The notes beneath the pieces are model-generated. The model worked only from the letters and a program-made list of their open reading frames with translations, did no database searches and was not told the DNA's origin. A DNA stretch of 64,000 nt, from assembly GCA_002749535.1 (NCBI GenBank), contig MZZL01000082.1, forward strand, positions 1 to 64,000, given 5' to 3'. The stretch comes from Apophysomyces variabilis (lineage: Eukaryota > Mucoromycota > Mucoromycetes > Mucorales > Mucoraceae). Positions 1 through 11,242 of the stretch are shown one piece after another (within the stretch, counting starts at the first letter, position 1; each line of letters starts with the position of its first letter). The position numbers and the translations under genes were made by a program.

Positions 1-26
1 TTTTTTTTTTTTTTTTTTTTTTTTTT
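1..26. repeat. poly-T tract at window edge
   Basis: The window opens with 26 consecutive T residues, followed by ordinary mixed sequence. It lies about 340 bp beyond the stop codon of the minus-strand septin gene. It could be a simple homopolymer or the A-tail of a retroelement lying outside the window; the sequence here cannot decide. Confidence 0.8.
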
Positions 27-369
27 CATTTGCTGCGACATTTAATTCCACTGGACTGCGACTTCTATTCTCGTAGTTTACTAAATTATTTTTGGGAGAT
101 ACTGTAACAATCTCTGTATTGGAGACGTAACTGTACCAAGCGTAGATATTACATACCCGGTATCCACTTTGACTAGGAAACACGTCGACAGGTTCATGAG
201 TAGAGTAGCCGTGATAATGCGTGGCATTCCCATTCGTACGATGTTGGAATTTGATAATGACAGAAAAAGCCTTCATGTAAAGGAGGTCCACTTCGAAGAG
301 GCGATACTTTTAATAATATAGAAGATCGATCAAAACAGAAAAAAAAACTAATATTGCTAACTTTTCCTA

Positions 370-1941
370 TTACTTTCTAATTGTTCTTGGGGAGTCGCGC
401 TGATTATAGTAGTAAGCATCCATATCAGTCTGCAACTCTTTGACTCTTTCACTCTGTTGTTCCAGCTCCTTATGAAGACGATCTCTTTCAGACAACAACT
501 AAGGTAGGTAACTTGGATCAACACCCTGTCAACCTTTACAGACTTTTAATTGTTTTACCTGTTGTTCCCATGCGCGGAATCTCGCTTCTTCAGCCTTGAC
601 TTGCTCTGTAAATCGCTTACGCAGAGCTTCTTCTTCTTCCTTGAATTTAGCATTTTCCGCCGGTTGGGATCTACTTTTACGTTAGCCCACATGAAATGGG
701 TGCAGTATAAGGCATAAAATCCGTTACGCCCTTACCGTGGGTCACCAAACTTTCTGGTCTCCATTTGTTGTTGGCGATAATTTTCATAATGGATTTCTTC
801 TGTGGTTGTGATTAAATCCAGCATATGCGTGCGGATCAGCAAGCTTCTCAGCTTTCTAAAATCGCAGTGTTCGTCGTTTTCCACTTCTGCAACACCCCAA
901 GAATATTCCCGACCCTTGACCTTGCGACCGTCTGAAGTGACCACATCCTGCGTTGAGCCAATCACGGCAAAAGGAAGGGCTGCCATGATATTCACATTTC
1001 GTTTCGTAGTGGTTTCATCGTCACTTTCGATAGGGCAAGAGTATACTTGTATATTTTGGGCTGCAATGACTTCCCGGATCTAAGGTGATTAAATGTCAGC
1101 CAACAGGAGTAAGTAAAAGGGGTGCTAAAACCCTAGGGAGAAATCCCTTACATTTTGCTTGAATTTCGCCAAATTCGAAGGTGTCAGTGTGTCTGCTTTT
1201 GCGATGACTGGGATCAGATTGACACGAGATCCAAGGCGCTTCATCATCTCAATATCCAAAGGCGATAGACTGTGGAAAAGTCGCCAACGTCAGTAAAATA
1301 AAATAAAACCGAATGTCTAAGGGGGGATTACTTACGTATGACCGGTAGGCTTGATGAAATAGAGACAGGCATGGACGCGCATGTCTACGACTCCCTTACG
1401 GCAAGGCTGCTGCTCTTGTCTCATATACTTCTCATGCTGATCATCGATGAACTCGACAATGGGAATCCAGCTGTGACGATTATTAACATAGTCACCGAAC
1501 CCAGGCGTATCAATAATGGTCAGCTTGACTTTAAACATCTTTTCCTCGAGTTCTGTTCTGACTTCTTTAGCCATCCATTCTTATGAGAAATGCAAATCAT
1601 ACTTACCGGCTCTAGTGATTTGTATCTGTACCGTCTTGTTTGGTGGTCTAAGGCGGCGCTTGCTCAGATTCTTCGGCTCCTTTATTGTTGACGTGAACAA
1701 AGTGTTCACAAACGTAGTTTTGCCAACACCGGATTCACCTGGATTGTTCGATACGATCAGTCTCCAAGTATTCTGAAGACAAGATTTACTTACCGCATAC
1801 CATCAAGGTAAAATTAGCACCATTTTTAGCAACGATCTTGTGTCGTTGGTTAGGCAAATTAGCGATACCAGTACCGGTAGAAGTGATGGGGACTGGGGGA
1901 GGTGGAGGTGCAACTTCAGTGGGTGATGCAACAGTCATCAT
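370..1941 (-). CDS. septin, Cdc3/AspB-type (multi-exon)
   Basis: Septins are filament-forming GTPases of the cell cortex that scaffold septation and hyphal growth. Read on the minus strand, the protein starts with a proline-rich leader, then the P-loop [10 protein letters not shown] (formed across the first intron, 1739-1793), G3 DTPGFGDYV, a [17 protein letters not shown] block, G4 AKAD, and the septin-unique element with [14 protein letters not shown] and [16 protein letters not shown]. It ends in a Q/E/R-rich coiled coil finishing RDSPRTIRK. At least five introns are needed. The start is the first of two adjacent ATGs at 1941; the stop is TAA at 370-372. The METRKFG-plus-coiled-coil ending suggests the Cdc3/AspB group rather than Cdc10, which lacks a long coiled coil. 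Family assignment is firm; the subgroup is an inference. I see no damage. Confidence 0.92.
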
Positions 1942-3600
1942 AAGATTAGGAAAGAAATAGAAAGAAATAAAAAGGAAGAGAAAGAAGAGAAGGAAGGTAT
2001 GGAGCTACTGTACGCTTGATTATACGTTTACTCCTAACATCCAAAAAAAAAAAAAAATTTCGGATCAGGACATGCCGTCTGATTCGCTTATACTGTGTTT
2101 GCTCTGTTTCTGCATTAGATAGTGGAGTTCACCCTATCCATCTTTCTTTCCCTGCACTATTTTACTGGGTGCATGTGCTTTTGCATACCCTTGACCCTAT
2201 TTCATGTGTTTCTCCTTTCCTCGTCCCTTCCCCTAGGGTACACACACCGTTAAGTACGCACATACACGGACAGAAGAGTTTACTCTCTCTTCTTTATAAA
2301 CTTAAAGACAGGTGCACACAGATGACGAAACAACTAGTAAATTTCTACAGCAAGTGTTTGTTCAGGGAAATGAGATGTACTGTAATGGTGAAATACAATA
2401 CGCGGGCATTCAACGATTGTTTCTCCACTTTTTCTTTGTCGGATATACAAACCAACAGTAAAAGGGGGGAGGGATAGGTTTCCAAAGGATCGTTCCTAGT
2501 TGGCGTTTGCATGGATGCCACCGGATGATGTTGTAAAATGTTGACAATACGTTCTAGGTAAATGTATTGTAGGAACGTCTATTTGCACCGGTTAACCGCA
2601 CTAGTTTCGTCTCCTCAAAAACCTGTAACTGACTGACAATGCCACCTTCCAGAAAATCGAATAGAAGCTATCAGCACTGTTTCCGGAAATTCAACAGAGA
2701 GCATTAACGAGCCTGGGCCTGACGTGGAGACTAGGATGGCAGGTCTCTAACCGCCCTATCACTCGAAATGGCCTTGAAATACGTCGTAACTACCTTGTGT
2801 ACCCAGTCACCTATGGAATGGCCTGCCATTGCTGTACTTTCCGTGAAACCTTGCTCTGGTCATTGTAGGCTAAAAAGGTAAGATTAGATAAGCGGCGATT
2901 TAGCCAAACTTCAGTACTTACTGAAAAGGGCACTGACTAAGACGAACCAGCTGCGCTGGCCTGAACTAATTATGCTTAGACAAATCGACCTGATACGGCG
3001 CTTAAGCCTTACCTTTTCAGGTTGATCAAAAAAGGTATAGAGCAACTTCCGTTTGACAAACCCTTGATCAGGGTAAATTATGATCAAAATAGACAATGAG
3101 AAACTTAAAGCATAATTAAAATTCTACCTTTGACTGTATTGAATCTTAACTTGATGTTTCATATACGCGGTTCAAGCAGGAAACATGAGGGTTCTGCCAT
3201 AAAAATGAGAACATTAATATCTGTAATTGCAAAGATGAACGTCTTACATGACTGAACGGCCAGTTTTTGTTTAGATGAAATTACGGCAGAACTTCTTAGA
3301 AGTGTAAAACAGTCTTGGAAATCAGCTTTTAGTCCATGTATGTATGGAAACACGATAAATTCTCTTTAAAAACAATATACTTACGGATTATGCGTTGAAG
3401 GTTGATTAAAGGATCCAAAAAAGAAGAGCTCTTGCGTGAAAAGAACAGAAAATAGAAATACACAGGACCACAAAGAAAAGGTTGAATTCCTAGGAGTGAC
3501 CGTTACTATCCCTCCGGATCTGAGAGCATCCGAAGCAAACGTCATCTTCAGATTCAGGATGATACATACAACAATGTAAAGACCAATGAATTAACACAAA
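1942..3600. other. septin upstream region with possible relics
   Basis: No intact gene is supported. Pyrimidine-rich sequence with short A runs lies directly upstream of the septin start and probably contains its promoter. An open stretch around 2650-2760 on the plus strand (ending ETRMAGL then stop) and another around 2770-2870 look like short remnants of coding sequence, but I cannot name a family. Confidence 0.4.
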
Positions 3601-3637
3601 CCGAGAAGATAAGAATCAAAGATTGATTGAATACAAC

Positions 3638-3925
3638 TTACAACAAAACAGATCGTACAACGATCAGGTAAACTTCTTCTTGTGAGACATAGTCCATGCG
3701 TGCCATAAACAAATAGTGTCCCATCTGATTTAGTCTGAAAATTTTTTTTCCAAGCATCGTGTTCCAGCCATATATGGCAAATCTGTTGTTGTCAGTTAGA
3801 TCTGATATCGCCAAAGCAAATTGATATCTCATTAAAAAAGTGTCGTTACATCGACTTACATGGTTATCGTAAGCATGAGAGTTTAAGACAAGCAAGAAAT
3901 GCATCACGGCCAATTTATTAATCAT
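3638..3925 (-). CDS. unrecognised ORF, possible gene or relic
   Basis: A 95-codon reading frame includes the stretches FALAISDLTDNNRFAIYGW and GHYLFMARMDYVSQEEVYLI. These have a credible amino-acid composition and do not look like random translation. No domain is recognised, and there is no clear upstream or downstream exon. The neighbourhood is full of transposon relics, so this may be a fragment of a mobile element. Function unknown. Confidence 0.3.
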   Translation of the reverse strand: MINKLAVMHFLLVLNSHAYDNHVSRCNDTFLMRYQFALAISDLTDNNRFAIYGWNTMLGKKIFRLNQMGHYLFMARMDYVSQEEVYLIVVRSVLL

Positions 3926-4069
3926 TCACATTTTGAGACGGACGATAAAACGAGGCTGTTCTTGAGGAGAGTTTCTCTCCGTTCTCCATGTAGGCTTTTA
4001 GGACCCTGCTAATGTTTCTCCCTGCGTTCACGTCCCTGCTCCACATCTGTAGGTAAGAAAATCATGAAA

Positions 4070-4165
4070 TCACTGTGGGAAATTTTTCATCGGGTTCGTC
4101 GGTTAACCGTTAGCTAAAGGAGACCCCACGGACCCGACGAACTCGCCGAAAAATTTCCCACAGTG
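4070..4165. mobile_element. ~97-bp foldback / MITE-like element
   Basis: The ends are near-perfect inverted repeats. The left end reads CACTGTGGGAAATTTTTC and the right end reads GAAAAATTTCCCACAGTG. After a few mismatches the arms continue matching (GTTCGTCGG against CCGACGAAC), leaving about 30 bp of loop. It has no coding capacity. The CACTG start and the shared GTGGGAA core suggest a non-autonomous relative of the CACTA-like element that begins about 580 bp away. No convincing 3-bp target duplication is visible. Confidence 0.7.
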
Positions 4166-4189
4166 ACCTCCAGAGGTAGAACATAACGA

Positions 4190-4344
4190 TAGATGATGAG
4201 GAAGAGGCAAACGTCAACGAAGAAGTCCTGAATCAGTGCATCATCTTTTCCGGCTTCGTCGACAAGGAAGCCGAAAAACTAGAGTCGAAGGACGGTTATA
4301 TATCCGTGGGCAAATTCAAGGAAAAATGTAGAGACTATGAGTGA
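4190..4344 (+). pseudogene. short coding fragment, unknown family
   Basis: A roughly 50-codon acidic and lysine-rich open stretch contains ANVNEEVLNQCIIFSGFVDK and later GYISVGKFKEKCRDYE, ending in TGA at 4342-4344. It is bounded upstream by an in-frame TAG and could be a terminal exon or a gene fragment. No family recognised. Confidence 0.25.
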
Positions 4345-4746
4345 TGCGAGCGAGTATGGGAAAGTCTGTTCATCTGGACCCGTTAGAACCATCCAAGAGA
4401 CGTTTCCAGCTACAGAACAAGGTATGTGCTGAAGCGACAAATTGGTTAATAGCTACCAGATTGTAAACGTATGTGATTGTTTATATAATGGGTAAAAAAG
4501 TGCTCGCTTTTCATTTGTATACAGACGGATGGGGTTGACACCGCAGTTCTTTTTGAACGACGGGGAGGAGGTATACAGAAGTGCTCAACACCAATCACCT
4601 AACAATCTCCGGTAACTTTGTATCCGAGCAGCAAGAAGGAGTACAATCTGTTACCTAGAAAGCTGTATTCTGCAAACCCAAATCGTGTTATGTCTCATTT
4701 GAAGAAGGAGCCACGTAAGTCGGGAAAGGCGTCAAATACACGCATT
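4345..4746. other. no supported gene
   Basis: This is a short interval between the coding fragment and the left end of the CACTA-like element. I see no convincing frame or repeat in it. Confidence 0.4.
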
Positions 4747-4769
4747 CACCATGGGAAGCGGTTTTGTAG

Positions 4770-5150
4770 GAGCCTCTAGGTTCCTAAAATTCCAGGTTCC
4801 TGGTGACTACCTTTCTGTAACAAAAAGTTAGCTCTCAAGGAACGAGGTTACCTACAGGTACCACATGTGTACTTTCGGAACCTACTTTTTTAGAGTCATT
4901 TAAAGAACTTGTAGCATTCAATTTTCATGTTTTTAAATACCTTCAGGACCCATTTTCATAGGTTTTTTTTTGACATTTAGTGACGTGACGGAACCTTTAG
5001 TGCGAATTCCGCGCAATTGAGAGTTCTTTAGGAACATTTAATGCTCAAGTTTACATCCTTCAATAACCTGCAGGAACTTCAAGTAACCTTCAGTCCATAT
5101 TTTACATATTGGCCAGATTGAACCCGTTATGTATAGACCTTTGTTCTTCT
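4770..5150. repeat. left subterminal repeat region of the CACTA-like element
   Basis: Short motifs of the type AGGTTCCT / GGAACCT / AGGWWCC recur in both orientations: AGGTTCCTAAA, AGGTTCCTGGT, GGTTACCTACAGG, GGAACCTACT, GGAACCTTTAG, AGGAACTTCAAG. Subterminal motif clusters of this kind are typical binding sites for a CACTA accessory protein. Matching clusters occur at the right end. Confidence 0.6.
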
Positions 5151-5171
5151 TTAGGTAACTTTTATTAATTG

Positions 5172-6163
5172 ACAAAGATATAACAACAATGGAAAGCATT
5201 AGCCTTCAGTTTCTGATCCTTTTGCGGGACTTTGTCCTTGTCGCCCTTGTGGTTTGCACGCCTCCTCGTCCTCGTTTTGCTCCAGCTGCGGACTCAGATT
5301 CACCGGCTTGAGAGATCAATGGCTCAGGCAAACGGAACAGAACTGTAACTTATAACCAAACAGTTAGTTTAAATAGAAAAGAAACAGATAGTCTGCTTAC
5401 CTTCTAGTTCTTGCTGAAGTTGGGGCTCTTGCACAGACGTTCCCCTGCTGCTATTGATTGGCTCCGGAGCTACAGAGTCTTCAACGAGATAGTTCCACTC
5501 ATTTAACGACTGTGCTTGACATGGCCTGTTTCAGGGTTGGGCCAGGATTTCGACAAGATCAACCGGGCTTCCCAGAATCCAACGCATTTATTCAGAGAAA
5601 TACCCAGCGGCACGACCATTTCTTCCAGTGTCGTAAGACATCATCTTGACATGGTCAGGTAGTTTTCGCTAAGAACACTTGTTTTCAGCTTTCTCCCAGA
5701 CACTCGAGATAATACCCAGGACTAGTGGATGTGCCATCTTGAGGCGCACTTTTGCTTCTTCTAGACTGATAGGCGACTGTCCGGTTTCTTCTCTTGTCTT
5801 GTCTACCAGTCAGTTTATGAGGTTAGCGCTCAGCTGTGCTGGTTTTCCGTACCGCGAGGAAGTGGCATCATCCTCAATAGCATACTCGATATCGCAATCT
5901 TGGTCGGCGAACATAGTTCCACTCACTACTACAAGCCTTGTACGATTGCCACCATACTACAAATTTCTTCGTGCAATGGCAATAAAGTTAAAGAAAGAAA
6001 AAAGTATCACTTTAGATACCTTCAGATACGAAATTTGCACGCTTATTTCTTCCACATTTTCTTTCATAGCATCCACTGTGCGCTGCAACCTGGCATTCTC
6101 ATCGCACAGTTGGACTACTTTCGACAGTATCTTGGGGATCATGTTGTTGAAAGACTCGTCCAT
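5172..6163 (-). pseudogene. accessory gene of the CACTA-like element, broken
   Basis: The minus-strand frame begins MDESFNNMIPKILSKVV, followed by a heptad-like coiled coil with DENARLQRTVDAMKENVEEI. It then continues through a second exon containing DIEYAIEDDATSSRYGKP, SANLIN, a TGA stop, then LVDKTREETGQSPISLEEAK and MAHPLVLGIISSVWEKAE. A later segment (NEWNYLVEDSVAPEP) leads to a basic KRGRGGVQTTRATRTKSRKR tail that resembles a nuclear localisation signal. Several in-frame stops make it a pseudogene. Position and features fit a TnpA-like DNA-binding partner, but I do not recognise a named domain; that role is inferred. Confidence 0.5.
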
Positions 6164-6208
6164 ATCTGATAAGCCAGATAGAAAAGAGAAAAGGAAGCAA
6201 AGGAATGT

Positions 6209-9200
6209 TCAATTTAACTTGGCAAAAGAAAAATGTCTAGTAAACGTAGGAAGGTGCAGCCCAAGCTTCGCCAAATTGCACTGATGCATCTTCGGCCATA
6301 CAATATACGTTCTTCCAGACCCTGCGCGTATCCACACCGTCATGCACACTATATCCTCTGCACGGATAATGCATAGTTGCGACTTTGTGGAAGGCTGCAT
6401 ATATGGTATAGCGTTAGGTCCCCAGTGTCGCCTTATAGATCCTGATTAACGCGAGAAGTTTGGGCTGCTGAGCATGAGAATGCTTCAAGAATAATAGCGT
6501 CTCTCCAAAGTAGGTACGCGAAACTCTGTTGATAACGCGCGTACTTGTATTGCAGTCAACAACTAACGTCATCATTACCGTATGGTAGGATCGTGTAGTA
6601 TTTGGTGCGCGAGAAAGGAGACAACCAGTTACTTCTCCATCGGCTTTCCAAAGCCGTGAAGCAGTTGATAATGTTTGCTGGATTGTGGTAATGTCTGAAC
6701 TGTAAGTGGACCAAAAACGCCGATGTTCGATATCTCGACCATTCCACACGATGCTCTTTATAAAAATTTCTGTTCGAAATGGGCACCCAGAGTTCAGAAG
6801 AGTCCTCGTCATTCATATCTGCAACCATAATTTCACCTTCTTTATGCCTACCACTTGTAGTGACAATGGTAAGGACTAAATCATATATAGTCGCACGAAA
6901 TGACGAGAGGTCGCCAACATGTGCATGACGTTCGCTGCATTTTGCCTAGGACATACGCGGGACTTGATACGAGACTTATATTCTCTGATAGCTCTTTCCA
7001 TAGGGCGGGCGCTAATTCCACGTAGTGGCCCTAGACACTTGATTATCGTCGCCATATGCGTCAGATAGTGTTGGGTTATCGTAAACACTGCACTGCTTAC
7101 ATGCCCCTGCTTTGATTGGGCAACTAGGTAGCGGTGTCACACGTTTACGATAGCGCTTATCTTTCACAAGCCTCCAACCGTCAATTGCCATTGCTCTGCC
7201 AGAGTACATGCCTCAACCAAGTTTAGCACAGCTTCTTCAGCTGCGGCATCCCCGATATGATCCATTACAATGGTTGGAACAATATATAGCAAGAATTGAA
7301 TCCAATCTACAGCTCTGAAATGCCCTGCCCCTTTTTCCACGTCTTTCCAGCTGGTGTTGAATATGGTTGGGATCGAATGCCGAGTTTGCATGATTTGCTG
7401 TCCGATCAACTGCCTGGTAGGCATCTGCCGTTTATAAATCATGGTTTTTTCCATATTTCCCTGACATGAGTTTCCACAATTGCTTTCCTATCCCGTGACC
7501 GATTAGATGCATTTCATCCATCCCGAAAAAAGTGCACCATTCTAAGGATACAGATCTGCAAACGCAGACTTTTCAATGATACCATTTGGAGTATCCCCGT
7601 TTGCAATTAAATGTTTGGACCGACAAAGTGAAACGCATTCATCGGGAATAAAGCAATTGCGTCTAAGATTTCTTACTTTATCAACTGCAATGCTGACAGG
7701 CTCGTTATTGAAGTCTTCTTCGTCCGTCTCATCACCTCCAGTCTCATAGCCAGTCTCATCTTCTTCACGTTCTTTATCGACGTGCCTGTCGCTAGAAAGC
7801 TCATATCGTTGACCTTTTAGGAGGCATATTCGAAATCTGCGCGAGTATTCGTGTCCACGATGATTCATTAGCTTTTCGATACCAGGAATATCACCGGTTG
7901 CAAATAATAGATGTACTTTCGAGTGACATGTCTTTTTTCCGCGTTTCACGATAAGCCCGGGAGCTTGCATTACTCTAATTTCGCACAGCATGGTTCGAGG
8001 ACTCTGAAAAGATTTTTTGACCCTTTTTTTCCTTGAATGATACAAACTTGCACCATGTTTTTCTTTTTGTAACGTGCATCAGGCGGAAGGTTCAAGACAA
8101 CCAAGTGCACGATAGTCATAATGGAAGTACTTTTCTCGAAAGCTTGAAATCTATCTACAAACAAACCGAGCGTGATATCCCATATACCCCGTAAATAACG
8201 TTGAGCAAGATCCTTGTAAGAACTGCCATCAAAAACATCGTTTTGTGTGCCAGCGAATGCTCGATCTCTTCTGGAGCAATATTCCAAGAGTTCGCCTGCA
8301 CGGTCAACAGCGAGCATTACTGGGAGTTACCGAGTAAAAGATAGTGATTCACAATGAATAAAGGTTTCCTTTTTCCTTTAGGCAGAAATCAGATTGGTCT
8401 AAATCTAGCAGATTCATACCGTTCACCTCAGTATACTGGCTCTCGTTACAGTGCTTGCACGATTCGGTTTCATCTTTATCTGTGTGCATCTAACAACTAT
8501 TCTCGCAGGCGTCATAGGCGATCATCTGTACTAGGTATCTACACAGAAATTCCCTTGTGGCTCAGGAATGGGAAAGGAGATGCGGGATTTGAGCTTGATC
8601 GTTCCATTCATTTATCAATTTGACTTGTTCCTCATAATACTGTCTGGACGCGTTATGCTCCTTTCCCAATTGAAATAACTTCAAACTAGACCTGACATAG
8701 CTGTCAGGTCTTGCAGGAGTGATTGGATCTAACGATATACAGATTGGCTGTTCACTGAGTTCCTGGGTTTGAGCTATGGACGCTGAGATCAAAGGATCCT
8801 CACAAACAGAGAGTACATCATTATGTACGAGGCCAACTTCTTGTTCGTCAGCACTTCGTTTGTCCCTATTGACATCTAGGTTCGTGAATTGCTCAAGGGG
8901 CGGTTCGAAATCTTCGGAAAAGTACCAATCAAGGTTGATTCGTTGCGCCCGAGAAGGCAACTATTTGGAGAAAATCTGTTTAATTTGATGTTATTATATC
9001 TCTGTCTGGCTGCCACCTCGCTAAACTATGGATTGAAACTGTTTTACCTCCTCATGGCCATTGTCATCTATATCCTGCCAAAAGTCACTCGGTCCCATTG
9101 CAGTACGTACTGAGGTTTGTTTTAGAGCCGTTGCTGTTGATAAGCAATGATTTCGAAAACAGCTTAATAGTGTGCTTCGCTGCGCAAGTTGACAGATGCT

Positions 9201-9291
9201 CCCTTCTTTCACGTCTTGTTCCCTCAAGATATTCTTTGCACAAGTTAGAAAAATAGATTGCTGAGCCTGCATGGTTATGTTCTTGTTGCAT
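6209..9291 (-). pseudogene. Transposase_21/Tnp2-like transposase, frameshifted
   Basis: Read on the minus strand, a short N-terminal piece (9021-9291) is followed by an acidic segment (8562-8960). The catalytic-type region follows: DITLGLFVDRFQAFEKS, IVHLVVLNLPPDARYKK, SKVHLLFATGDIPGIEKL, then FFGMDEMHLIGHGIGKQ and VDWIQFLLYIVPTIV. Further blocks are HMATIIKCLGPLRGISARPM and a C-terminal TYIVWPKM. Order and spacing match Tnp2-like transposases. At about 7980 the frame changes between LEPCCAKLE and APGLIVKRGKK, and several later changes occur between 7200 and 6400, so the gene is broken. The start codon is uncertain. It would mobilise the surrounding element if intact. Confidence 0.65.
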
Positions 9292-9409
9292 AGTAAGGGT
9301 TAAATGGCTTAATTTTAGAGAAAGAAAAGAAAAATTTCTTGAAAAATTCTGCGCCGTTTTATATACCTTGAAGCAGCTACGTCAGCACCATGTCCGAGGC
9401 TTTTTTTTG

Positions 9410-9735
9410 GGGGGGGGGGTTCTCCTATTAAATCCTCTTGGATCCTCCAGGAACCCATAGTAACCTTTAGTGACCGTCGGATCCTGCAGGATCCACAATA
9501 TTCTGAACGAATAAGCACTATATCTTAGTAAATAGTTTAGGTAAACATCGAATAATAAACTAAAACCTATGCCTCAAAGAGAAATAAAGTAATTTGAGAT
9601 AAGTTGTATATTCTTGTCCCTTAGGGACCAGAGAGAAACTGCCGGAACCAAAGTGTCCCCTTAGGTGCCTGCGGGAACCATGCTCTTAAAATTTAGAAAC
9701 TTAGGAACTGCTAGATTCCTATGGCTACCTGATTT
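9410..9735. repeat. right subterminal repeat region of the CACTA-like element
   Basis: The same class of short motif recurs here: GGATCCTCCAGGAACCC, GTAACCTTTAG, GGATCCTGCAGGATCC, AGGTGCCTGCGGGAACC, AGGAACTGCTAG. It mirrors the left cluster (GTAACCTTCAG and similar). A run of G (9409-9419) marks its inner edge. Confidence 0.6.
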
Positions 9736-9744
9736 CCCACGATA

Positions 9745-10236
9745 TACATGGTGGTTCAGCTGGTAGAACCGATTCGGACTAGAATAAACTGCAAAATTTC
9801 ATGACGTGCCTAGTGCGGTTGGCTGGTGCTAATAGGCGCTCCCGTTTGCATGACCCCATCGTCGAATGCTTACAGAGATTTCATGAATAAACAGACCTTT
9901 CATATCGCTATTCTGGTCACACTTAACCCGTACTTCTGGAAGACCTGTGATTCAGCAAAGTACCTTGTTCTGCGAAATCGATTCTCTGCAATAGCAAGTC
10001 AAAGAAAATAACAAAAAATATGTTGGGCTTTAACTAGGAATCGTCTCTATGGATACCCAACGGCATCGCCTTACCCCAAATTCGGCCGCCCGATAGATGC
10101 AGTTGTCTGCATGATTGGATGAAAATATTTGCGGTCAGACTACCCTTCTTTGCGTACAGTCGTGTCCATGTTCACTATTTACTGAGATAGTTTATTTCAA
10201 ACCACAGCAAGACGAGTTTATTTAAGAAGTGGTTCT
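9745..10236. other. no supported gene
   Basis: This stretch lies between the CACTA-like element and the Tc1/mariner relic. A 61-codon frame at 9826-10011 has no recognisable features and is not supported as a gene. Confidence 0.4.
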
Positions 10237-10545
10237 CTAATTTTTGCATCTAACGAAAAAGCTCTCAGAATGTCTGATCCATCTTTGACAGTCTGGGCGC
10301 TTTACTTTTCGCGCTGCTCTAACAATACGCTCTTGATTGTTATCGTCAACTTGTAAGGGCTTCCTTCTTACCCCAGCCTTCACTTTGGACCAAAACTCTT
10401 TTATTGGGTTAAGAAAGGGAGAGTAGAGAGGAAGATAGAGATATTTGTATCCTCTTCTTCGACCAACTGCTTAATCTTGACTGGTGTATGGATGGGTCCA
10501 TTATCTATGACAATATACTAAGCGTTCATTCGGTGGCAATCCAAG
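10237..10545 (-). pseudogene. Tc1/mariner (DDE_3) transposase C-terminal relic
   Basis: The minus strand reads YIVIDNGPIHTPVKIKQLVE and then, in another frame, a PFLNPIKEFWSKVKAGVR block, finishing at a TAG at 10237-10239. The IDNGPIHTP and LNPIKEFW blocks are the second and third acidic regions of Tc1/mariner DDE transposases. Residues between them are partly lost and at least one frame change is needed. The N-terminal half and the first catalytic Asp are not seen. Confidence 0.75.
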
Positions 10546-11236
10546 CTTTTGTGATTGCCTAATAGACAAAGTTTAAGATATAATAGGAGAAAAGGAGAAT
10601 ATAGCTACATTCAAGGAAAATAAAAGTGGAATATAAGGCAATACAATTGAGCAGAACCGGAATTGGGGTACATTGCACTGACAGAAACGGATATGATATC
10701 ATCAATGACGTACAGAAACGAATGAAGAGGGCTTATTTCCTCTTTCAGATGTTCCATTCTGTTCAAGACCTTCTAGCAGACTGAGTCCATTTTTACTCTT
10801 GGGAAAATTGTTGTCTTATCTCTGAATTGTTGTCATCCATAAGACATCCATCGAATTTCTTATCCATGACTGTGAGTTTTGGTTTCAGTAATCCGTACTA
10901 TTTTGGCTCTGTTCTCCAAAACATCCCCGGTATGTACTTCGCATTGATTATATGTACAGAATGACTGATGTCTCTCTGTAACCTTTAGCCTGCATGACCT
11001 CTGTCCCGAACCACCTTGGTTGTGTGAGTAAGCTCCCTGCACTCCACTCGGTAAGTGAAAAAGAAACGTTGTCTGCTTATGCACAGTGTCATTCATTATC
11101 TTCTGCTTCCAAGTCCTCGCCAGGTGTTGCATCGCTTCAAGTCCTTTGCAGTGCGTTACCCTCTAACCGGCCACTCATGGAAGCCGTGCCTCTCTCTCGC
11201 CGCCCCCTAACTTTGGGTAAAATTACCCTTCGGGGT

Positions 11237-11242
<6 letters not shown>
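10546..11242. other. low-information stretch, no supported gene
   Basis: Overlapping small frames on both strands (10860-11132 minus, 10994-11242 plus) have no recognisable features. The segment may contain the decayed 5' half of the mariner element. A small hairpin (GGGTAAAATTACCC) sits at 11215-11228. Confidence 0.35.

Larger units (their letters stand above)
4747..9744 (-). mobile_element. CACTA-superfamily-like DNA transposon, decayed
   Basis: The proposed element carries two minus-strand genes flanked by regions full of short repeats. The left end reads CACCATGGGAAGC. The reverse complement of the right end reads ATCGTGGGAAATC. Both are followed by TAGGA..CT.TAG and GTTCCTAA, so the ends form imperfect terminal inverted repeats of about 45 bp. 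The larger gene carries the Transposase_21 (Tnp2)-like signature; the smaller lies 3' to it. Both are broken, so this copy is not autonomous. Boundaries are my estimate from TIR similarity; no target duplication is obvious. Confidence 0.6.

Noticed and set aside
2016..2477. 153-codon plus-strand open frame upstream of the septin
   Set aside because: Low-complexity start (lysine run from an A tract), no domain, and no splice or homology support. It lies in the septin promoter region.
4770..5150. Possible CRISPR-like or satellite array from the repeated AGGTTCCT motifs
   Set aside because: Spacing and orientation are irregular and the motif recurs at the other end of the transposon, so subterminal binding sites explain it better. 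No CRISPR array exists in the window.
9752..9830. tRNA-like D-arm sequence (GGTTCAGCTGGTAGAAC)
   Set aside because: No matching anticodon arm, B box or acceptor stem.
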